From Acholoe squamosa (taxonomy: Eukaryota; Annelida; Polychaeta; Phyllodocida; Polynoidae), in assembly GCA_949317995.1 (NCBI GenBank), contig OX439038.1, positions 64,629,576 to 64,693,575 of the forward strand: 64,000 nt of DNA. The letters are read 5' to 3'. Below are positions 12,372 to 24,436 of this stretch, in pieces (the stretch's first letter is position 1; each line of letters opens with the position of its first letter). The notes beneath the pieces are model-generated. The model was not told the DNA's origin and made no database searches. It saw only the letters and a program-made list of their open reading frames with translations. A program made the translations under genes and the position numbers.

Positions 12372-13747
12372 TATTGGTCAGATATATAGGTCACGGGAAA
12401 ATTAGGTCAAATCTGGAGCACAAATGTTGAACCTCCACACCTCAGAAAATTAGGTCAAGGTAAAATTTCATACAGGTAAACATCCAGGTCAGATAGCTTT
12501 TTATTTCATGCTGATATTGTGGTTCATTCCAATTGAATTGACATTTTACTAACTTACCTCCCTTTCATTTCTTCATTTATTATGGCTAATTGGCCCATTA
12601 TTGGGATCCAGAAGGTCACAACAAATTGCCTGAATACTTAGGACAAAAATGTCAGATTTCTAGATACTAAATCTGCGATTCTGTGAGAACGAATTGAGAT
12701 ATCAACATGATTCCAAAAGATTTGAAATCCTTGCACTCTCCTGCACAACTAAGACACAGGGGTTTAGCTCTAACTCCTTATCTTAATTTTCATGTGATGT
12801 ACCTAGCCTAGAGATCTATACTATAGGCTACAGTACCGGTACAGTGATCGCACCCTGACGTCTAGTTTGATTAGTCACTGGGCGCGACTCAGTTAAGGAC
12901 TGAGTCGCTGGGACTGGCATACCTAAAACTTTCAGGTGCTCTAGAAACGGCAAGTTTCTAAGAATAACATTTGACAGCTTATGATATTGACAAGAGTACC
13001 ACCTTAGTTTTGCTGTCTGTGAGTGGGAACAGCGTCTTTTGTTGGAAACTTTTAGATCACACCCTTTTCCAAGATTTGGCACATGCCGTGTGGGTTGCAA
13101 TGGGTAGCTATCAGCAGGTGCATTTTCTGCCAGACAGGAAGTCAATCTCCACTCTCCAAGCAGATTCTCATGAATAACATTATTTCATGCGAGGCGTTCG
13201 GTGTACAGTTTTCTGACTAGATCCAGTGCATTATGGGTAGGGGTGACCTCGAACGCTAACTACACCACCTCAGCTGGTTCCCTCCACCCCCTTCCCACCC
13301 AGCCAGGTCTGGCTAGGTACCAGTCCCTTACTATGCTTGGGAGGGTAGTAAGTTGACTCAGGGATCAACATTGACCTACATGGGGAGGACCAATAGGAGG
13401 TGGCCTTACAAACTAGCATTGATCCCTTGGCCGTACTCCGAATGCACCTAGTAATAACACCTCTGTTGTGAGACCTGAAACCACATCCAACATGGCCTAC
13501 CATGGCAGCTAAACTTGATATGAAGGCTAACAGATTTGCGAGAACCAAATAATCTGGGCCCCCGTATTAAAGGTTTCTCACAAAATGGCAACAAACATGT
13601 CTTAGGAAGCCATCTTTAAGAGGAAATCGACATAAAAAAAGTATGTCCTACAATTCCAGCCACCTGACAAATGAGCCCTATGCAGGAACTTGAGGAAGCC
13701 TGACTCTCCCGTCAGGTAAGAGTCAGCGCCCGCCTGACAAAGTTTGA
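12372..13747. other. Intergenic or LTR remnant; one short perfect hairpin
   Basis: The first 120 or so bases may belong to the gypsy 3' LTR; ggtca motifs recur, but there is no second LTR copy to confirm it. A perfect 10-bp stem (gcgactcagt, loop taagg) lies at 12884-12908. No gene is recognised. Confidence 0.4.
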
Positions 13748-14093
13748 CATACATGCCAACATTTCAGGGGACAAAACCGGGAGACCCCGGATATTTCCCA
13801 AATGCCCTATACAGACTTTATCAAGCAGTGCTTTAGTGGGTTAAATTCTAGATACAAAATCAAGTATTTTCACAATTTTTGGTATCCTTTGAATGCCTTT
13901 CTCAGCCTGAAAAGGCCAAGACATATCAACATCCGGGAGACTTTATATGTTTAAGGTGCATAAACCTGTCAAAATCCGGGAGAAGTGTGAAAATCCGGGA
14001 GATTTAAGGGGAGAACTTCAATCCGGGAGAAACCATAAAAAATTGTCAAAATCCGGGAGTCTCCCGGCCAATCCGGGAGTGTTGGCATGTATG
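13748..14093. mobile_element. Short inverted-repeat element with ccgggaga repeats
   Basis: The ends are inverted: catacatgccaaca at 13748 and tgttggcatgtatg at 14080-14093. Inside, the motif aatccgggaga recurs at least six times. The catacatgccaac end is, from memory, a widespread hAT-like MITE terminus in animal genomes. A clean target duplication was not found. Confidence 0.6.
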
Positions 14094-16008
14094 AAACAGT
14101 TTGATATGCACACCCAATCATTACAGTTTCAGACAGAATATTAGGAATATCTTCCTTACCAACACAATATGGATACTGTCAATCTGAAGTACCTCTTGTG
14201 TCAGGGGGTTACAGAGAGGATGATCGACTGGCTGATCGACTGTCGACGATTTCAGAAATCATCAGTGGAAAAGGTAGATAGTGTGATTGGGGCGTGGATT
14301 GGGGTTGCAACGGAAGCAGTCATTGTAGCCGTCGCAACTTTCACCATTTCGGAGAACGCAGTTTGGCGCAAAGTTGAAAATTGAAGAGTCAAAACAGGGT
14401 AAGTTTACTTTCACGTGGACAAAAAGTGTGCTTAGAACATACCACATCGTTCATATCGGTAGATTCTAGTTACTTTACTGACACAAACAAGCGGACCGAC
14501 AGGCGAGCCTGCTCCTCCAGACCAGGGCCTCCAGAACGCTGAACTGGAGTCAGTGGCGCACACACTGGCACTGGCACTGGCACTCACTGGCCTAGGGCTA
14601 GACTGACTCACTGAGTATCCGATTACAGTATCGTCGACAGTCTAGGGCTACGAGCGAAGTCAGCCAAACCACGGGACCCGTGTTTAAACTGTTTTGTATC
14701 TGTCACTATGATAAACAGCACTTTTGAAGTCTTTTCTAAAAGATAATTTCTAAGGCTCTATTGATCAGAATTCGTGCGGACGGTAACTACGGAACGTAGC
14801 AATTCTCCAAGGTAACGTGTCACGTGCACACGGGCCGCGCCATATTGTGCGGGGGACAGATTTGTCTGCTTCAGACCTATGCATACTATTTGCCGTCCAA
14901 ATTCTCCAAAATGGTGACACCAATGGCATTGTCTTCCACACAATGAATAGCAAATGGCAGCGGAGATGATTTCATGTTTATGAGTAAGAGGTTGGGGCAG
15001 TATGATGGCCGTATGATGGATTTCAAATATGAGCAGGACTCCAGTGCACCAGTTTGTCCCCGGCATCCGGTGTGCCGACGTCGGACCGTTACCGTAGTTA
15101 CAGGACTTTTCGTCTCAATGAATATAACATGGGTGGTACCGTAAATAGGTACTTTGACAAAGCCACAATCGTGACAATGGGGGGTGAGAAAAGCTGGCAG
15201 AGTGCAGTGACACTTTCTGCAAGGTGTGAGTATGGCTGCTTCTCGCGACCTTGCTAATATCGCCGATTTAGGGCCTTAGTAGACTTTTTTCATTGACTTC
15301 TGATAGTAATACTTGCAGATTAGATATCAAAATACCCACCAGCGAAATCAGGGAGGAAAAATTCCAATTATTAAACATTTTACAGTAAGTTGAATATGAA
15401 GGTTATATTGGAGCTTTGAAAAACATATCAACCACTAGAGACACCAGAAAACTAACACCAGACACATATTTAGGGCATAATAATCTGCCAGAATATGAAA
15501 TTTCATGTTTCTATCACTTTGCACACTGATACTTTTGAGAGGACCAAAAAATGAAACATTTGGGAAGTGTTGGCTATTCATATCACTGCTATAGTGACAG
15601 CCAAGCAGGTGGCCACTGGCAGTGGTCAGTGCATGGCTGCACTCACATCACAAATACTGACACCTGTTTCTACCACTTCTATAGTGCTACTTGCTGCAAT
15701 ATTTCGGACACTGTTTGTCTTGTATCTCTGGTTTTACACAAGATAGAAAGATAATTCCAAAAGAATTGAAAAATTCACAATGAGCTCAATCAAATGTGAC
15801 CAATATTTCTTTTTTTGCAAACGGTTTAAATTTTTTGTTGAAGTGCCTACGGTATGTATCTCCAGATCAGAAGCTGGCCTTCAGGAGAGTGAACAGGCTT
15901 GGGGGTCTAGATGGGGGGTCCCCATGTCACATGTCGATTTTAAGAAATGGCCATGTCACCCTGTCGAATTTAGGGGTCTAGACCCATAGGCTTGACAGAT
16001 ACTGCCAA
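14094..16008. other. Intergenic, no supported gene
   Basis: Only short frames. A segment ending cagg|gtaagt at about 14400 resembles an exon-donor boundary, but nothing downstream supports a gene. The CA/CT-rich repeat at 14560-14590 (ggcactggcact) is trivial. Confidence 0.35.
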
Positions 16009-17612
16009 ATGTGGAAACTCTCAGTTAATACGAAGAAAACAAAACTTATGGTTTTGTCTCAAGCAAGGGAGATGTCAACACAAATCTTTTTTAAAGATAA
16101 TTTACTAGAATGTGTGTCCTCATATAAATATTTAGGTTTACTTCTATCTCGGGATGGGAGTCTAAAGAAAATGAAATCAGAAAGGATTTTAAAGGATTTT
16201 AAACTTGCACTATTCTCTATTAGACAAGTCTTGAGTACATCGCAGAATGTGTCCACTAAATTGTTTATGTCACTGTTTGACAAGCAGATCGACCCTATCC
16301 TTTTATACGGATGCCCAGTATGGGGTATGCCATCTAGTAACTGTTCTATATCTATAAGTGGATCTGAGGTAAAATCAAAAAGAGATCTGTTAACACTATT
16401 TAAACTGTTAGGTGTCGAGGATATAAACATATTATCTTGTAGATTCTATAAGAAAACACAGGTAGCTTATGTGACTCTAGCCAATATCTGTGACAAAATC
16501 AAAATCCTGTCTGCGTACAGAAAGCAACCGGTAACTCTTATAATTGAGGACTTAACCTCTGAAGGCGTCAGAAAGGCCTGTCCGGTAGAAGTGTTTTACT
16601 CTACCAGAGATGCCACTTTTCCTAACTTTTTAGGAATTCCGAATTTTTTACTTTAATTCCTATAGGTATTTCCTATTGGAAATTGAGAAATTCAGAAGGA
16701 TTTCCGAATTTTTGGTGATCAATGAGTGGCATCCCTGCTCTACAAGTTGCAAGTTTGCTCTGGGTATATCAAAATATGCAAGTACTACTCTCGCACTAGG
16801 CGAGTTAGGGAGATTTCCTATTGAATCCAAAATAATCATACTGAACATTCTATATTGGCTGAGGCTTGAGCATGGATCGAAAAACCCCATTCTAAATAAG
16901 GCCTTCTCTACCATGAAGAGTGAAAACCACCAATGGCTTAAAGATATCCAATACCTCTTGTTTAAAATCGGTTGTAAGAATGTCTGGCTCGATCCTTATG
17001 TTTGGTCAAAGTCCTCACTCAAAAAAAATATAAAGAGAAGGTTAAATGATGCACATATTCAGAAATACAACCAGTACATTGATAACCCAGAGAATACTAG
17101 CAAGTGTAGAATTATCAAGATGTGTAAAGATGATCTCAATGACATTTATGAAGAGCGTGAATACCTAATGCATACAGAATCACCTAAAATTAGAACCATT
17201 ATTGCTAAACTCCGGACTGACAATAACTGTACACTTGACAGCCTGTCAAGAAGATATAGAGGAAAGAAACCTGTCAATTCTAAGTGCACATTCTGTAATG
17301 CTGTGCAAGATGTCAATCATGTCTTCTTACATTGTAACATGCCCGAGATGAGAAACGCACGGTCATTGTTTGAAACAAAATACCTCAAGTTCGTTGATTA
17401 CTATGAAAGACACGATGACACTAGGAAACTTTCTCAAATACTAGCAGTGGCCCCATATTGCAAATCATCTAAAAGGCCAGGGGCTGTGAACTGTATATAC
17501 TCATATATAAAATCTGTCTACAACATTGTAAATGAAAACCTGGTGCTGACATAAGTGTACCTGTACATTAGTCAATAAAGCCATCTTGAAAAATCTTGAA
17601 TCTTGAATCTAT
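16000..17612 (+). mobile_element. 5'-truncated LINE (RT thumb and C-terminus)
   Basis: Coding begins just after the catalytic YxDD position (MWKLSVNTKKTKLMVLS at 16009 is typical of the segment following it). It continues through YKYLGLLLSRDGSL and the thumb to 16656, then shifts frame and runs from 16676 to the stop at 17552-17554. The C-terminal knuckle CTFCNAVQDVNHVFLHC is near 17284-17335. The 3' end has aataaag and a short tail of aatcttg repeats (17590-17610), typical of CR1/Jockey-type LINEs that end in microsatellite-like repeats. Apart from the frameshift near 16660 it is well preserved, so it is fairly recent. Confidence 0.85.
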
Positions 17613-20225
17613 GAAAAGAGCAAAGACTCATCTATTCAATGCCAATGGTGGGTAAATTTATCATTGAATATTTTATTTCACCCTGCCTACACCATTGGAT
17701 GTTCAAGTAACATTCAGATTCTGTCATGTAGCTGTGCGTGAGAACCTAACCAGCTCGGTTATTTCTTGCAGAAATTCAATGAAAGGGCTACATTTCATCA
17801 AAGATAGAAATGATGGAACACGCTAAGTACGTTACCAATGAACAGACCTACATTTTAAGGGGATTTTGGTAAAAATCGGCTGGTTATTAAGAGCAGAGTG
17901 GTATATCAAAGTAACATAACTTTGGAGGAATTTTCAGAAAAATATTTTTCTTACAGAAGCTATCAGAATATACAGGGGTATTCCTCAACATCTTTTTAAT
18001 CAAATTACAATGAGTTTTTGTAGGCATAGTGCTGCAATTTTCTGCGATTTTGAATCTGCTGAATGTATAATACCAAAAATTCATTAAAAAAGGTAATAAG
18101 TTTTCTGATTTTAACTTCATATTTCAAAATGTTTTGCCCCTAGCAATTGAATGCCTCTTAGATATGTTAATCTCCTATTTCCCAGCTTTTAGTAGATTGG
18201 ACTATCCTATCAGGTTCTATGAGTAATTATGTACAGTGATATCCAAGTACCCCATGCGCAGTGCATGTTTAATGGTCGGTCTTATCAGTATATTTGGGCA
18301 AGAATGTGGGTGGAGAAATGACAGAAAGATTCCTATAATTATTAAATAAAAAGTGGCATAGAATTGTTTCTAATAGGAGAATCAACTTCATTCAAGAAGC
18401 TATGAATTGCAAATTTCAAGCCCTTTCATTTGCTGTGTGACGTGCAATTCTGTTGAGGCCCAAATTTTTGACTGACTTCGCTAACACTGGCCCCACCGCG
18501 TAGACATAGTCTACCGATTACTTTGATACGTTTGCCCACCAAACTAGGTCACCGGATAAGTTGGTCAGTGGCGTTCTGCTTTTGCGTTCCAATCTGAATT
18601 CTAATCTCTGACAGAGATGACTCAAAGATTGTGGTCTGACAGAATCTTTAAGTTTACTCAAAAATTCACTGCCCGAATTTGCAGAAAAACAGGAGAATAA
18701 AACAAAATAATGTTCCAGTGATGTAGAGCCAAGTTTTACCTTTCATTTGATACAACTTTCTAGTAATTCCGTTCAGTAGAAACCTCAGAATCAATATTTT
18801 AGAAACACTAGTTTATCATAGTGACAGATATGAGGAGCTGGGGGCCAGATTCGGCTGACTTCGCTATCTCTGTCAGCACACTCGTACCAAGCCACTATAT
18901 TCTAGTATAATCAGCTCTGTCTTACTTTATCAAGTTTATGAGATACGGGGTGCTCAGGTTTTTATATTTTGATTCTTGGCCTCACATAATAAATGGTTGT
19001 TTCAGTTAAAACTAGTCACGAGTTGAAACATGGCTGGTTTGTTTGGCCTTGAAGACCAGGTGCCAGGGAAAGGTATGACTAATGTTTGATTGGTCTAGTC
19101 TAGAGACTAGACAGCTATAATTACCTACTTGTCACCACACAAATTAAGCCAGTTGGACATGAAGGCAGGGGGGAGGGTGGGTAGGTGGTGACACCGTCGG
19201 ACAATCACCAGTGGGTGTAGACTCTACTAGGCAGGGGGAGGGTGGGTGGTTGTAGCAGGCAGGCACACCACTGGGTGTAGGAGGTGGGGGACACTCAGTT
19301 ACTCCTCAGCAGTCCTGGCCGCAGGGGCGGATCCAGGGGGAGGGCCTGGGGCTGGGGGTCAGGACCCCCTCCCTTTTGGTCCACCCATAACATGTCCAAA
19401 TAGGGGTACCCGGAGGTGGACCCCCCCCCTTTGGGCCCACCCAAGATGTCCACTTTGTATGCCCCCTTTCATGACCCCTAGATCTATCTCTCTCTGATAT
19501 AATTTTTATTGTTTGCAAATTGTGACATTTATGACTCTACAGCATCTAAAATATATAAAAATTTCTCAAAATGTTCTAACACGAGTCTATCCAGAAAAAA
19601 ATCACCGTCATATCATAGATATAGATAATGCTTGACTTAGGCCTATATGTAAGGCATAGCTTATACCTTAAACCCATCCTTGATTGGTATAGGCTATGGT
19701 ATAGGAATAGGTCAGGTATGTAGGGTATAATTACATTAGATTATGACTAACAGACATCCCCAATGTGCACCAGTGACCACATAAGCATCTGGGCATTCGG
19801 TGTGCCTTATGAGTTGTATACTATGTGGGGTTCCCGAGGTAATCTTCTATCAGATTTATAAGTTAGGGTGTATCAAAATACTTTAAACAATGAGTTGACA
19901 TCTTTGATTGACACCACTGATATTTCAAAAATTTCCTGCAGGAACAAGCTGTCCAAATCCTATCAAAGAACAATCGTTACAATGTTTGGTATCAGGACAT
20001 AAATTTGCATCCCTTGCTAAAATTGCTTGCCTACACCAAAATGCTTTAAATATAAGTTTGATGAGTATGTAATAAGGTTTCTTTGGGCATGAACCAAAAC
20101 TCTCATAATCACCAGTGAATAAACACACTCCTGAAGGTACACCAAAATGCTTTAAACTTAAAAATTTGACATCAATTCTTCAAAGATTTTCCCATGGGTG
20201 GGGACAGGCCCCCACACCCCATTAA
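17613..20225. other. Intergenic; G-rich repeat and a weak exon candidate
   Basis: Mostly AT-rich. At 19160-19280 a segment with gcagggggagggtgggt is partly duplicated. At 19322 a cggatccaggggg segment resembles the end of a widespread transposon family, but no partner end is seen. At 19030-19072 the sequence atggctggtttgtttggcct ends in a good donor (aaag|gtatga) and could be a 14-codon first coding exon; no later exon was identified. Confidence 0.35.
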
Positions 20226-20521
20226 GGCCACACCAAAAAAATAAGTTGGTCTACATGTTTTTGTTTTGAAAAAATGGTGCGAGCAAGCGATTTTTTTTTT
20301 TTTTTTTTTTTAAAGAATTTTTTGGCATCCAATGGATTCCTTGCTGAAAAAGTCAGGCGAAGAAATTTTATTTAAAAAAAAAAATTGCCAAACATCACAA
20401 AGAGAAAACTTTGTGAAGCGAGCGAAATCCGTAGACGAGATTTAAAAAAAAAAAAAAAAATTGTATTTCCGAAAATATGGAGAGGGAAATCCGTAGACCA
20501 ACTTATTTTTTTGGTGTGGCC
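20226..20521. mobile_element. PIF/Harbinger-like MITE, copy a
   Basis: The inverted ends GGCCACACCAAAAAAATAAG and its complement bound 296 bp of A/T-run-rich noncoding DNA. TAA flanks both sides (20223-20225, 20522-20524), matching the TWA 3-bp target duplication of PIF/Harbinger transposons, whose ends also typically begin with GG. Confidence 0.8.
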
Positions 20522-20564
20522 TAAACAACAATATCTTAGAATACTAGATTCACATCTGAGACTA

Positions 20565-20797
20565 CCGTAATCTCCCGCGTAGAAGACGCGTTGCGCGTAT
20601 AGGACGCACCCCAAAGTCAGCAGAAGCATTTTCGCGTATAAGACGCACCTGTTAGGGGTAATTTTTGTCAATCCAGTACTGTTCTATAGTAAAATTACCC
20701 CTCGTATAAGACGCACCCCCAAGTTGAGATTAATCTATAAGACGCACCAGCGTTTTGTTTGGCGTAGAGGACGCGTCTTATACGCGGGAGATTACGG
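20565..20797. mobile_element. 233-bp Tc1/mariner-like MITE, copy 2
   Basis: Same ends (CCGTAATCTCCCGCG) and exactly the same length as copy 1, flanked by TA (20563-20564, 20798-20799). It lies 40 bp from the Harbinger-like MITE. Confidence 0.9.
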
Positions 20798-21571
20798 TAG
20801 TTGAATCCCTTAAACATGAAAGTTTGACATCTATATTTCAATTTTTTTCTTGAAGGACCAGCCCTGTGGTCATATCATATCCTTGGTTGAGAACAGAGCT
20901 AAATACGAGGTGATTGCCATGGGTGACTTTAACTTTAACATTAAAGATGGTAATGAACATATAAACAATCTACTAAATAGACTAAAAGGTTTCGGTCTAG
21001 ACCAAGTAATTAAAGATTGTACTAGAAAGAAGGCTATACTTGATTTAATTTTTACTAATATGAAACTTAGCCTTATCAAAGCTGGTGTTTGTAACAACTA
21101 TATATCAGACTATCTCCCTGTATACCTGATCAGAAAGAAATGGAAACTATGTGTAGAAAAGACATATATTGAAGGGCGTTCTTATTCAAACCTATCAGAT
21201 GATGTCTTGTTTAACAAATTTGATAATATTGACTGGAACACCTTTAACAACACTGAAGATGTGAATATAGCATGGTCTCTATATGAAAATGCAGTAAGAA
21301 AATATTAGACAAACACTATCCTGTTCATCGGTTTCCTGTTGATGAGTATAGAGATCCATGGATGACACAAAATGTTTATGAAATTATTAGAGATAAAAAT
21401 AGAAAATTGTGGAAAGGAAGACATACTACCGTAATCTCCCGCGTATAAGACACGTCCTCTAGGCCAAACAAAAGCCTTGTGCGTCTTATAGGATTTTTTC
21501 AAGATCAGGGTGCGTCTTATATGAGGGGTAATTTTACTATAGAACAGTAATTTTTTTTTTTTTTTTTTTTT

Positions 21572-23389
21572 TTGAGGCAACTAAGTGACACCAAGTTCTA
21601 TAGAAAGGTAGACAATGATCTGACCGAGGAACACACCACTAAAGTGAATCTATTTTTGCACACCCTCCACCAGAAAAATGAACTGAACCGACAGATCTTA
21701 AACAAGGTAATCACAACAGAACATAGAACACCGAATTTCTATCTATTACCGAAAATCCACAAACCTGGTCACAATCCACCAGGATGCCCTATAGTCTCAG
21801 CCAATGGTTGCGCTACTGAGAGGATATCAGCCCTGATCGACATAATATTAAGACCGATAGTCCCTCTTACTAGATCCTATATCAAAGATACAGGACATTT
21901 CCTCATGAAACTGGAGGAAGCACAAGAGAAAGTAGGCCCACAAACCCTACTCTGCACATTAGATGTCAGTGCCCTGTATACAAATATCCCAAACGAGGAA
22001 GGACGCAGGGCAGTGGCACGATGGTTGATCAAATATCGACCGGAAAATAACATACTCCCTGGAGAACCAAGCAACTCCAGTGTCTTAAGCATGCTAAAAA
22101 TGGTCTTGGAGTTCAACAATTTTGACTTTAATGGTGACCACTATCTACAGGTTGGGGGTACCGCAATGGGCACTAGGGTGGCCCCAACCTTCGCAAACCT
22201 GTTCATGGCAGACTTCGAGGAGAGGTTTGTCTATGACTTCCCATTTCAACCCACAATGTGGGTACGCTTCATTGATGATATTTTTCTACTCTGGGACCAT
22301 GGAGAAGAAAAACTCACCAACTTCATCAAATACCTCAATGAGGTTCATGACAACATCAAATTTACACATGAAATTTCTGCCATGGAAATCCCTTTCCTTG
22401 ACACTTGTGTGAAGAAAGTAGGTAACCGCATTATCACAGATTTACACAATAAATCTACAGATGCACACAACTACCTACACTACAACTCTGCCCACCCCAT
22501 GCACTGCAAGAAGGGCATCCCATATGGTCAGTTCCTGAGAATCAGAAGAATCTGTACCCTAACTGACGACTACATTAGACAAGGTCTAATAAAGGCAGCA
22601 CACTTCATCTGCCGAGGCTATCCAAAGAAACTGGTAGCAGAGGCATTTGTTAAAGCACTGGGAATACCCAGACCAAACCCCCTAGGATACCAGGTGAACA
22701 AGAAAAAGAAGACAGACAATGAAGATGTGTGTATCCTTGTCACCACATACCATCCTTGCTTCAACGATTTACAGAAAATCGTTAAGACCAACTGGGAGAT
22801 GCTGAGCACTTCAGCACGCACCAGGCACCTACACCAAACGCGCTTGGTGATAGGTCTCCGGAAACCACCCTCAATTAGGAACTCCCTAGTGAGATCCCGG
22901 ATCAATTATCATCCCGAATTGGGTACAAAACATAGGGCAGCCCTCAGTGGTAAAGCTTCCAAAGAATGCGACAATCAAAAATGCCAGCTATGCCCCTTGT
23001 TAAACAAGAGTGGCCAGATAATATCTGGAGTTACCGGACAGACACATGCAGCTAAGGTAAATATCTCCTGCCTCTGCTCCAATGTCATATACTGCATCTC
23101 CTGTCGGAAATGTAGTAAACAATACGTGGGTCAGACCAAGCAAACATTCTATCCCCACATTGGTAACATCAGAGAGAAGAGGTTGAGCACAGACATGGGC
23201 TCACACTTCAATACTGATGGACACCAAGGCCTCAAGGATGTGGAAGTCCACATCGTGGAGTTCATAAACAAGAACCCACACTCTGATTACGCTGAAAAAC
23301 TCCGTAATAAATTGGAGAGGAACTGGATACTAAAATTACGTACCCAGGTCCCCAATGGTCTGAATCTAATTGACGCACCAAACTTTTAG
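21572..23389 (+). CDS. Penelope-like reverse transcriptase with GIY-YIG endonuclease
   Basis: The open frame covers 605 codons without a stop, but it opens with TTG inside the T-run and no initiating ATG is visible at the start, so it is an N-terminally truncated coding region. The RT part shows LPKIHKPGHNPPGCPIVSAN (about residues 58-77), LCTLDVSALYTNIP (catalytic Asp), GTAMGTRVAPTFANLF and FIDDIFLLW near residue 232 (the YxDD equivalent). A cysteine motif CDNQKCQLCPLL links to the GIY-YIG nuclease VIYCISCRKCSKQYVGQTKQ (about residues 508-527) and a typical C-terminus with NPHSDYAEKLRN and PNGLNLID. Elements of this type copy their RNA into a nicked chromosomal target. The intact frame suggests recent insertion. 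Confidence 0.85.
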   Translation: MRQLSDTKFYRKVDNDLTEEHTTKVNLFLHTLHQKNELNRQILNKVITTEHRTPNFYLLPKIHKPGHNPPGCPIVSANGCATERISALIDIILRPIVPLTRSYIKDTGHFLMKLEEAQEKVGPQTLLCTLDVSALYTNIPNEEGRRAVARWLIKYRPENNILPGEPSNSSVLSMLKMVLEFNNFDFNGDHYLQVGGTAMGTRVAPTFANLFMADFEERFVYDFPFQPTMWVRFIDDIFLLWDHGEEKLTNFIKYLNEVHDNIKFTHEISAMEIPFLDTCVKKVGNRIITDLHNKSTDAHNYLHYNSAHPMHCKKGIPYGQFLRIRRICTLTDDYIRQGLIKAAHFICRGYPKKLVAEAFVKALGIPRPNPLGYQVNKKKKTDNEDVCILVTTYHPCFNDLQKIVKTNWEMLSTSARTRHLHQTRLVIGLRKPPSIRNSLVRSRINYHPELGTKHRAALSGKASKECDNQKCQLCPLLNKSGQIISGVTGQTHAAKVNISCLCSNVIYCISCRKCSKQYVGQTKQTFYPHIGNIREKRLSTDMGSHFNTDGHQGLKDVEVHIVEFINKNPHSDYAEKLRNKLERNWILKLRTQVPNGLNLIDAPNF

Positions 23390-23739
23390 ATCAGGTTTAG
23401 ACTGTCAGAAATGGGAGACCATCCCTAGGCTCCGTTCAAAAATTATTTTGAATACCGGATGGTCTCCACTTGAAGCTACACTAAGTGTCTCCCTTTATTT
23501 ACACAGCATACATAGTTTTGTTTTTCAATCATCTCACTGCTATGGTAAATAAAATAAAAAATCCCTGGACAGTCTAACATCACCTACCTACAGATATATT
23601 ATGATAATCTTTTATCTTTATCACCAGAATATATCTAGTCTCCTTCCTGCTTTATGTGTTGGTCTGTATTCACACATAAAGAATTACCCACCCTAAATAA
23701 ATTTGAATGTGGAAGAAACTGTAACAATGATTACAAGCC

Positions 23740-23812
23740 TTGATTAACCTCAATAACACCTAATGAGACCCTAAGAGGTCGAAACCTTGATAGTCACCCA
23801 TAGCAATCAATG
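23740..23812 (+). ncRNA. Degenerate hammerhead ribozyme of the Penelope element
   Basis: The core reads CTAATGA (23760-23766), stem II GACC-ctaaga-GGTC (23767-23780), GAAA (23781-23784), then a tiny stem III and GTC (23793-23795) as the expected cleavage triplet. The consensus is CUGAUGA, so the second core base is G-to-A and activity is probably lost. Flanking ttgatt (23739-23744 region) and aatcaa (23805-23812 region) could form the outer part of stem I. Penelope-like elements are known to carry hammerheads with very short stem III, which matches. Confidence 0.65.
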
Positions 23813-24436
23813 ATGGCTATACTCAAAACAAATGTTTGGAGTTTAGTTCCAAGGGTTGGAGAGTGACACTCACCAGCACCTGGAGGCACCAGCAACCAGC
23901 ATGGATGTCATGGTGACAATGCAAATCTGTGTATAGCAACACTGATTGCCCTGGAGACCTACCTTAACAACGGAAGTTGATAAGGTGAGGCGAGCATGGC
24001 AACCGCGCCAGTAGCATCAAGGTAGTGTTGAGGTGAGGAGGTACAGACAGCCGTCTCCCGAGCTACTATAGAACAGTACTGGATTTACAAAATTGAGCCC
24101 TATGAGGTGCGTCTTATACGCGAAAATGCTTCTGCTGAGTTTGGTGTGCGTCCTATACGTGCAACGCGTCTTCTACGCGGGAGATTACGGTAATAAGGAC
24201 ACTGACTGGGCTGAATCCGATACTGCAAGGAATAAGGCCAATACGGTTATAAATAAAGCACATACTTCCTTTTTTAAGGAACAAGCTGATACATATAAAA
24301 ATGATCACAGAAAATTTTGGAGAGTTATAAATAACCACATACCAGGTCAGCCTTCACGTAAAAATAACATTGTAATACTGGACCAGGACAATAACAATGC
24401 AATCATAGATAATGAAGAAATTCCAAACTTTATTAA

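Larger units (their letters stand above)
8618..12400 (+). mobile_element. Degenerate Ty3/gypsy LTR retrotransposon lacking RT
   Basis: The order is gag start (8618-8757), an unrelated insertion (about 8758-9165), gag and nucleocapsid (9166-9870), protease (about 9990-10336), a foreign block with tandem repeats (10340-10760), RNase H (10765-11045) and integrase (11045-12371). This is standard Ty3/gypsy order, but the whole reverse transcriptase is absent and several frameshifts are present. I could not define LTRs. Sequence after 12372 may include the 3' LTR, but no matching 5' copy was recognised. Confidence 0.85.
21550..24063 (+). mobile_element. Penelope-like retroelement with 15-bp target duplication
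   Basis: A 2514-bp insertion lies between two copies of tactatagaacagta (21535-21549 and 24064-24078). It starts with 'a' and a run of 23 T (21551-21573), then the reverse transcriptase/endonuclease frame, then about 670 bp of noncoding tail holding a hammerhead-like motif and an inverted repeat (gagaccatcc near 23417, ggatggtctc near 23457). The 5' end is truncated: family members normally encode a longer N-terminal part. It is the youngest layer of the nest. Confidence 0.88.
21429..24190. mobile_element. 233-bp Tc1/mariner-like MITE, copy 3, split by a Penelope element
   Basis: The left part is 21429-21549 (121 bp) and the right part 24079-24190 (112 bp); together they make exactly 233 bp, the family length. 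TA flanks the outer ends (21427-21428, 24191-24192). The interruption is the Penelope-like element described separately, with a 15-bp duplication of MITE sequence at its borders. Confidence 0.9.
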
